Shown piece by piece: positions 40,183 through 42,658 of a stretch of DNA of 42,658 bases. The stretch's first letter is position 1. Each line of letters opens with the position of its first letter. The translations under genes and the position numbers were made by a program. The stretch spans positions 1 through 42,658 of the forward strand of contig JAFYNM010000002.1 in assembly GCA_017549765.1 (NCBI GenBank), in the 5' to 3' direction. This stretch comes from Bacteroidales bacterium (GTDB lineage: Bacteria > Bacteroidota > Bacteroidia > Bacteroidales > WCHB1-69). The notes beneath the pieces are model-generated. The model was not told the origin of the DNA. It made no database searches and saw nothing but the letters and a program-made list of their open reading frames with translations.

Positions 40183-41853
40183 ATGAAAAGAATCTACACG
40201 CTCGTTGTCCTATTGATTGGTCTGTCTGTAGCTGCCGGGGCGCAGAATCAGTACTGGAACTATTATTCTGTCAATGTTCCGTGCCCCAAAAGCGCAGTTT
40301 CCATTGTGCACGAGAATGAAAACATTTATTATTTTCAATCAGACCCTACAGCCCTGTCAGTTATGAAAATCAATCCTTTAACCATGACACCAACGGGAAT
40401 GCCAAAGTTCTCCTATGTTAATTCAGAATTGATCATGGATGGTGGGTTTGAAGATTTAAATGGGGACTGTGTTGTGTTTGGGCATATATTGCCAGGAACA
40501 GGTGCCATCCCTGCCTATGCTATAGTGGATCCATCCCTGAACACCTTGTCAATATATAGTGGCCTGTCCAATGCTGGAACGATTGTGGACGGATGTGTGG
40601 GATATGACAAATTTGATAATCAGGCATATATGTTTGTGTTGGATAATGGGAAACTTTTAGCGATAGGCCCAAATGATCAAGTGAGCATTACACCTGATAA
40701 TGCAGAATATTATACTGATATTTCTTGGGACGATCATCATCATTGCTTCGTGGCAACAGGTACGTGGGCATACGGACAAACTCATCCTGGGATTATTGTC
40801 GATTTGTTTGAATTTATACCTTCTGATCCAAATATGGGTACGCCAGCAATGGTTAGTCATAATGAAACATATTTCCTTAACAACAATACGATCAGTGATG
40901 TGGCGGAACACCAAGCCATGCATGTTCAGTTGGATGAAGGACATCTTCTTGTTTGTCGTGACTTGCGTGTGGAAAAACAAGATATTCTATGGATGACACG
41001 AATTTATGATTATTGGAATTCAAGCCATACTGTCCAAGAAAGCTATTTATATTTCTTTCCGACACACAAGCTATTTGCATTAGATTTGTTGTATGATCCT
41101 TATCATTCGAGAGTTAACTTTCTTGGTGAACTTATTTATTGTTCGACTTCTTACCCAAAATTGTTATCACAGGTAAATCCATTCAAGTTGTCACTTGGCA
41201 TGAACGTAGGGCAATTGGATGGTACTTTTGCCTTGTTGCCAAGTTGTTCCAGCATATTTGATCCTTCTATCAATATTTATGGAAATGTATTGACAGTCAG
41301 TAATCTATCCTTAAATATTTTTCACGAATGCATTCCCGTAATGATTGCAGGGGTGGAACCTGGTACCACAAATCGTATTCTGACGGAAACGTACGACATC
41401 TCTCAACTCACATGTGATGATTCTCTTCCTATAAAGAAAAAGCCTGCTGACCCTTATATAGTACTATATCCATTGACTACCACAGTGGATGATTTTCCTT
41501 TTTCTAAACAACCGTACACACTTTCTCTGGATGTTGTAAATAGTAGTATTCACTGTTATGGGTGGGATGCATGTCCGCCATTACCCAGAGACACGACAGA
41601 GGCCAGAGCGGCAAACATATTGCATGGTGTTGTTCCGGAAATTACCATTATGAGTTCTCGTCAGTTCGTTTGCCATGGCTTTGATGGGAAAATTCAATAT
41701 GCTCTTTATGACATGACAGGTAGATCCCTGGCACACGGCACAACCTATAACGATATCCAAAATTTCTTACCAGACTTGCAAGGTGTTTTTATTTTAAATG
41801 CCACCGATAATGTTGGCGAATGTGCAACCCGAAAAATCATATTGTTCCGATAA
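40183..41853 (+). CDS. exported protein with probable T9SS type A-like C-terminus
   Basis: A 556-residue exported protein: signal peptide MKRIYTLVVLLIGLSVAAGA, then a beta-rich mature region (SIVHENENIYYFQSDPTALS, GCVGYDKFDNQAYMFVLDNG) that could be a propeller-like fold but matches no family I know. The last 60 residues (IQYALYDMTGRSLAHGTTYN ... GVFILNATDNVGECATRKIILFR) follow the pattern of type A sorting domains (x-Y-D-x-x-G-R, then G-x-Y/F, ending in K-x-I-x-x), so secretion by the type IX system is likely. The gene is noticeably richer in A and T than the housekeeping part of the window. The next gene starts 2 bases after its stop. Confidence 0.7.
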   Translation: MKRIYTLVVLLIGLSVAAGAQNQYWNYYSVNVPCPKSAVSIVHENENIYYFQSDPTALSVMKINPLTMTPTGMPKFSYVNSELIMDGGFEDLNGDCVVFGHILPGTGAIPAYAIVDPSLNTLSIYSGLSNAGTIVDGCVGYDKFDNQAYMFVLDNGKLLAIGPNDQVSITPDNAEYYTDISWDDHHHCFVATGTWAYGQTHPGIIVDLFEFIPSDPNMGTPAMVSHNETYFLNNNTISDVAEHQAMHVQLDEGHLLVCRDLRVEKQDILWMTRIYDYWNSSHTVQESYLYFFPTHKLFALDLLYDPYHSRVNFLGELIYCSTSYPKLLSQVNPFKLSLGMNVGQLDGTFALLPSCSSIFDPSINIYGNVLTVSNLSLNIFHECIPVMIAGVEPGTTNRILTETYDISQLTCDDSLPIKKKPADPYIVLYPLTTTVDDFPFSKQPYTLSLDVVNSSIHCYGWDACPPLPRDTTEARAANILHGVVPEITIMSSRQFVCHGFDGKIQYALYDMTGRSLAHGTTYNDIQNFLPDLQGVFILNATDNVGECATRKIILFR

Positions 41854-41855
41854 CC

Positions 41856-42658
41856 ATGCGCAGGCTTGTTCTCTTTGTAATATTCAATATGGCGCTTTGG
41901 GTCTCACAAGCGTTGTTTGCCCAACTGGAAGGAAAGGAGTTTTGGTACACATTAGGGAGACGGGGAGATAGATTCTATCTTTGCAATCAGGATACGATCT
42001 ACTACAATAATGATAGTCTTTTTGTGTATATTCTTGGTGATCAAGCTTGTACTGGATACATAGAAAATCCGGCGACTGCTTTTCATGTGGATTTCACCGT
42101 TCAACCAGGGGTGTTGACGACTGTCAAGGTCCCCGATACCGAAATTTCGGACAGTTTTGATGTGTACCCGACATTGCTTCAGGGGAAAACCATCGTGATT
42201 CGGACAACGGAGAATGTTCAAGCATGGGCTCAGATCCCTAATTATAGGAAAGGAATCTGCAATGAAGGTATTGCTGAAAAAACACGATTGTATCCTACTG
42301 AATCTGCCATCGTTTCATACGTCAGTCCTGGTGTCGTAAATCCTGGTGGTGATTATGTGCTGTTGTGGGTTATAGCACTGGAAGATGGTACCTATGTTTA
42401 CTCGAACGAGGATACAGTGCCGATGAATCGAGGTGATGCGCTATTTATAGGTGGGGATATCCATACGAATTGCAAGAAGATTTTGGTTTATCAAGGAAGT
42501 TCGTCTTATATTGCCATGGAACGTATGGATTTTCAGACTCATGGAGGACTTGATTTCTTGCTGCGTAACCCCCAAAACCCTGCGCTTCATTTTTCAATTA
42601 GTAATCCTCAGCCAGCCACGTTTTTTCCCGATATTCCCCTGCAATATGGCAGCCAACA
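41856..42658 (+). CDS. exported protein, IgGFc-binding-like N-terminus, 3' end cut off
   Basis: A frame that starts at ATG 41856, two bases after the preceding stop, and stays open for 267 codons to the end of the window, so the C-terminus is missing. The N-terminus is a signal peptide (MRRLVLFVIFNMALWVSQAL, cleaved near FAQ). The mature start GKEFWYTLGRRGDRFYL and the following FTVQPGVLTTVKVPDTEI resemble the N-terminal part of IgGFc-binding-type proteins of Bacteroidota, which begin G-x-x-FW and carry a similar f-x-V-x-x-g segment; such proteins usually end in a T9SS type B domain. That resemblance is moderate. It is almost certainly cotranscribed with the gene before it. Confidence 0.65.
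   Translation, partial: MRRLVLFVIFNMALWVSQALFAQLEGKEFWYTLGRRGDRFYLCNQDTIYYNNDSLFVYILGDQACTGYIENPATAFHVDFTVQPGVLTTVKVPDTEISDSFDVYPTLLQGKTIVIRTTENVQAWAQIPNYRKGICNEGIAEKTRLYPTESAIVSYVSPGVVNPGGDYVLLWVIALEDGTYVYSNEDTVPMNRGDALFIGGDIHTNCKKILVYQGSSSYIAMERMDFQTHGGLDFLLRNPQNPALHFSISNPQPATFFPDIPLQYGSQ

Overview
The window looks like chromosomal DNA of an uncultured Bacteroidota, most likely a Bacteroidales-like anaerobe with a moderate GC content of roughly 50-55 percent. The reasons are: -7 promoter elements of the Bacteroidota type (TAnnTTTG) in front of nearly every transcription unit; few Shine-Dalgarno sequences; cargo proteins of the type IX secretion system (T9SS) with type A and type B C-terminal sorting domains; a FISUMP domain protein; a 190-residue adenylate kinase; and Rnf complex genes. 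No rRNA, tRNA, CRISPR array, prophage or insertion sequence was seen.

Layout. 1-939: 3' part of a FISUMP surface protein. 1024-6147: housekeeping genes on the + strand (dut, a TPR protein, hpt, adk, dxr, rsgA), with adk-dxr-rsgA joined by one-base stop/start overlaps. 6367-12047: thirteen ribosomal protein genes from rplV to rpsE, with their own promoter and terminator. This is only the middle of the usual S10-spc cluster: rpsJ to rpsS are absent upstream, and rpmD, rplO and secY are absent downstream. 12204-15574: a MATE transporter (- strand) and recQ (+ strand), diverging from a 68-base region where both promoters sit almost on the start codons. 15850-26726: secreted or surface proteins, namely a small exported protein, two tandem paralogues of about 950 residues (CUB-like, P-domain, PKD, type B sorting domain) and a 1365-residue fibronectin type III protein with a type A sorting domain. 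27148-33632: a likely single transcript with a TolC-type channel, rnfD-rnfG-rnfE-rnfA (no rnfB or rnfC), an OprO/P-type porin and a multi-pass membrane protein. 33692-37098: an NrnA-like DHH phosphoesterase, an FKBP lipoprotein resembling GldI, and a von Willebrand A protein with a probable barrel-like C-terminus. 38309-37185 and 39822-38326 (- strand): a ComEC-like metallo-hydrolase followed by hemW. 40183-42658: two AT-richer exported proteins; the last runs off the end and looks like an IgGFc-binding-type N-terminus.

The most unusual signal is not a gene. The spaces between genes carry short tandem arrays of degenerate 7-base units (AGTTNNN), and several begin inside or directly after a stop codon (hpt, recQ, the second CUB/P-domain paralogue, hemW). 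A second family has an 8-base period (consensus near YCTTNNYT). A third element is an 80-base palindromic doublet found twice (22283-22363, 26811-26892), each time behind the same repeated terminator hairpin, with its end boxes swapped. I cannot match these to a named repeat family from memory.

Functionally the window combines nucleotide and isoprenoid housekeeping, part of the ribosome, membrane-bound redox-driven ion transport, and T9SS surface display. Both conserved clusters (S10-spc and rnf) appear here as fragments, which suggests a genome with a history of rearrangement.
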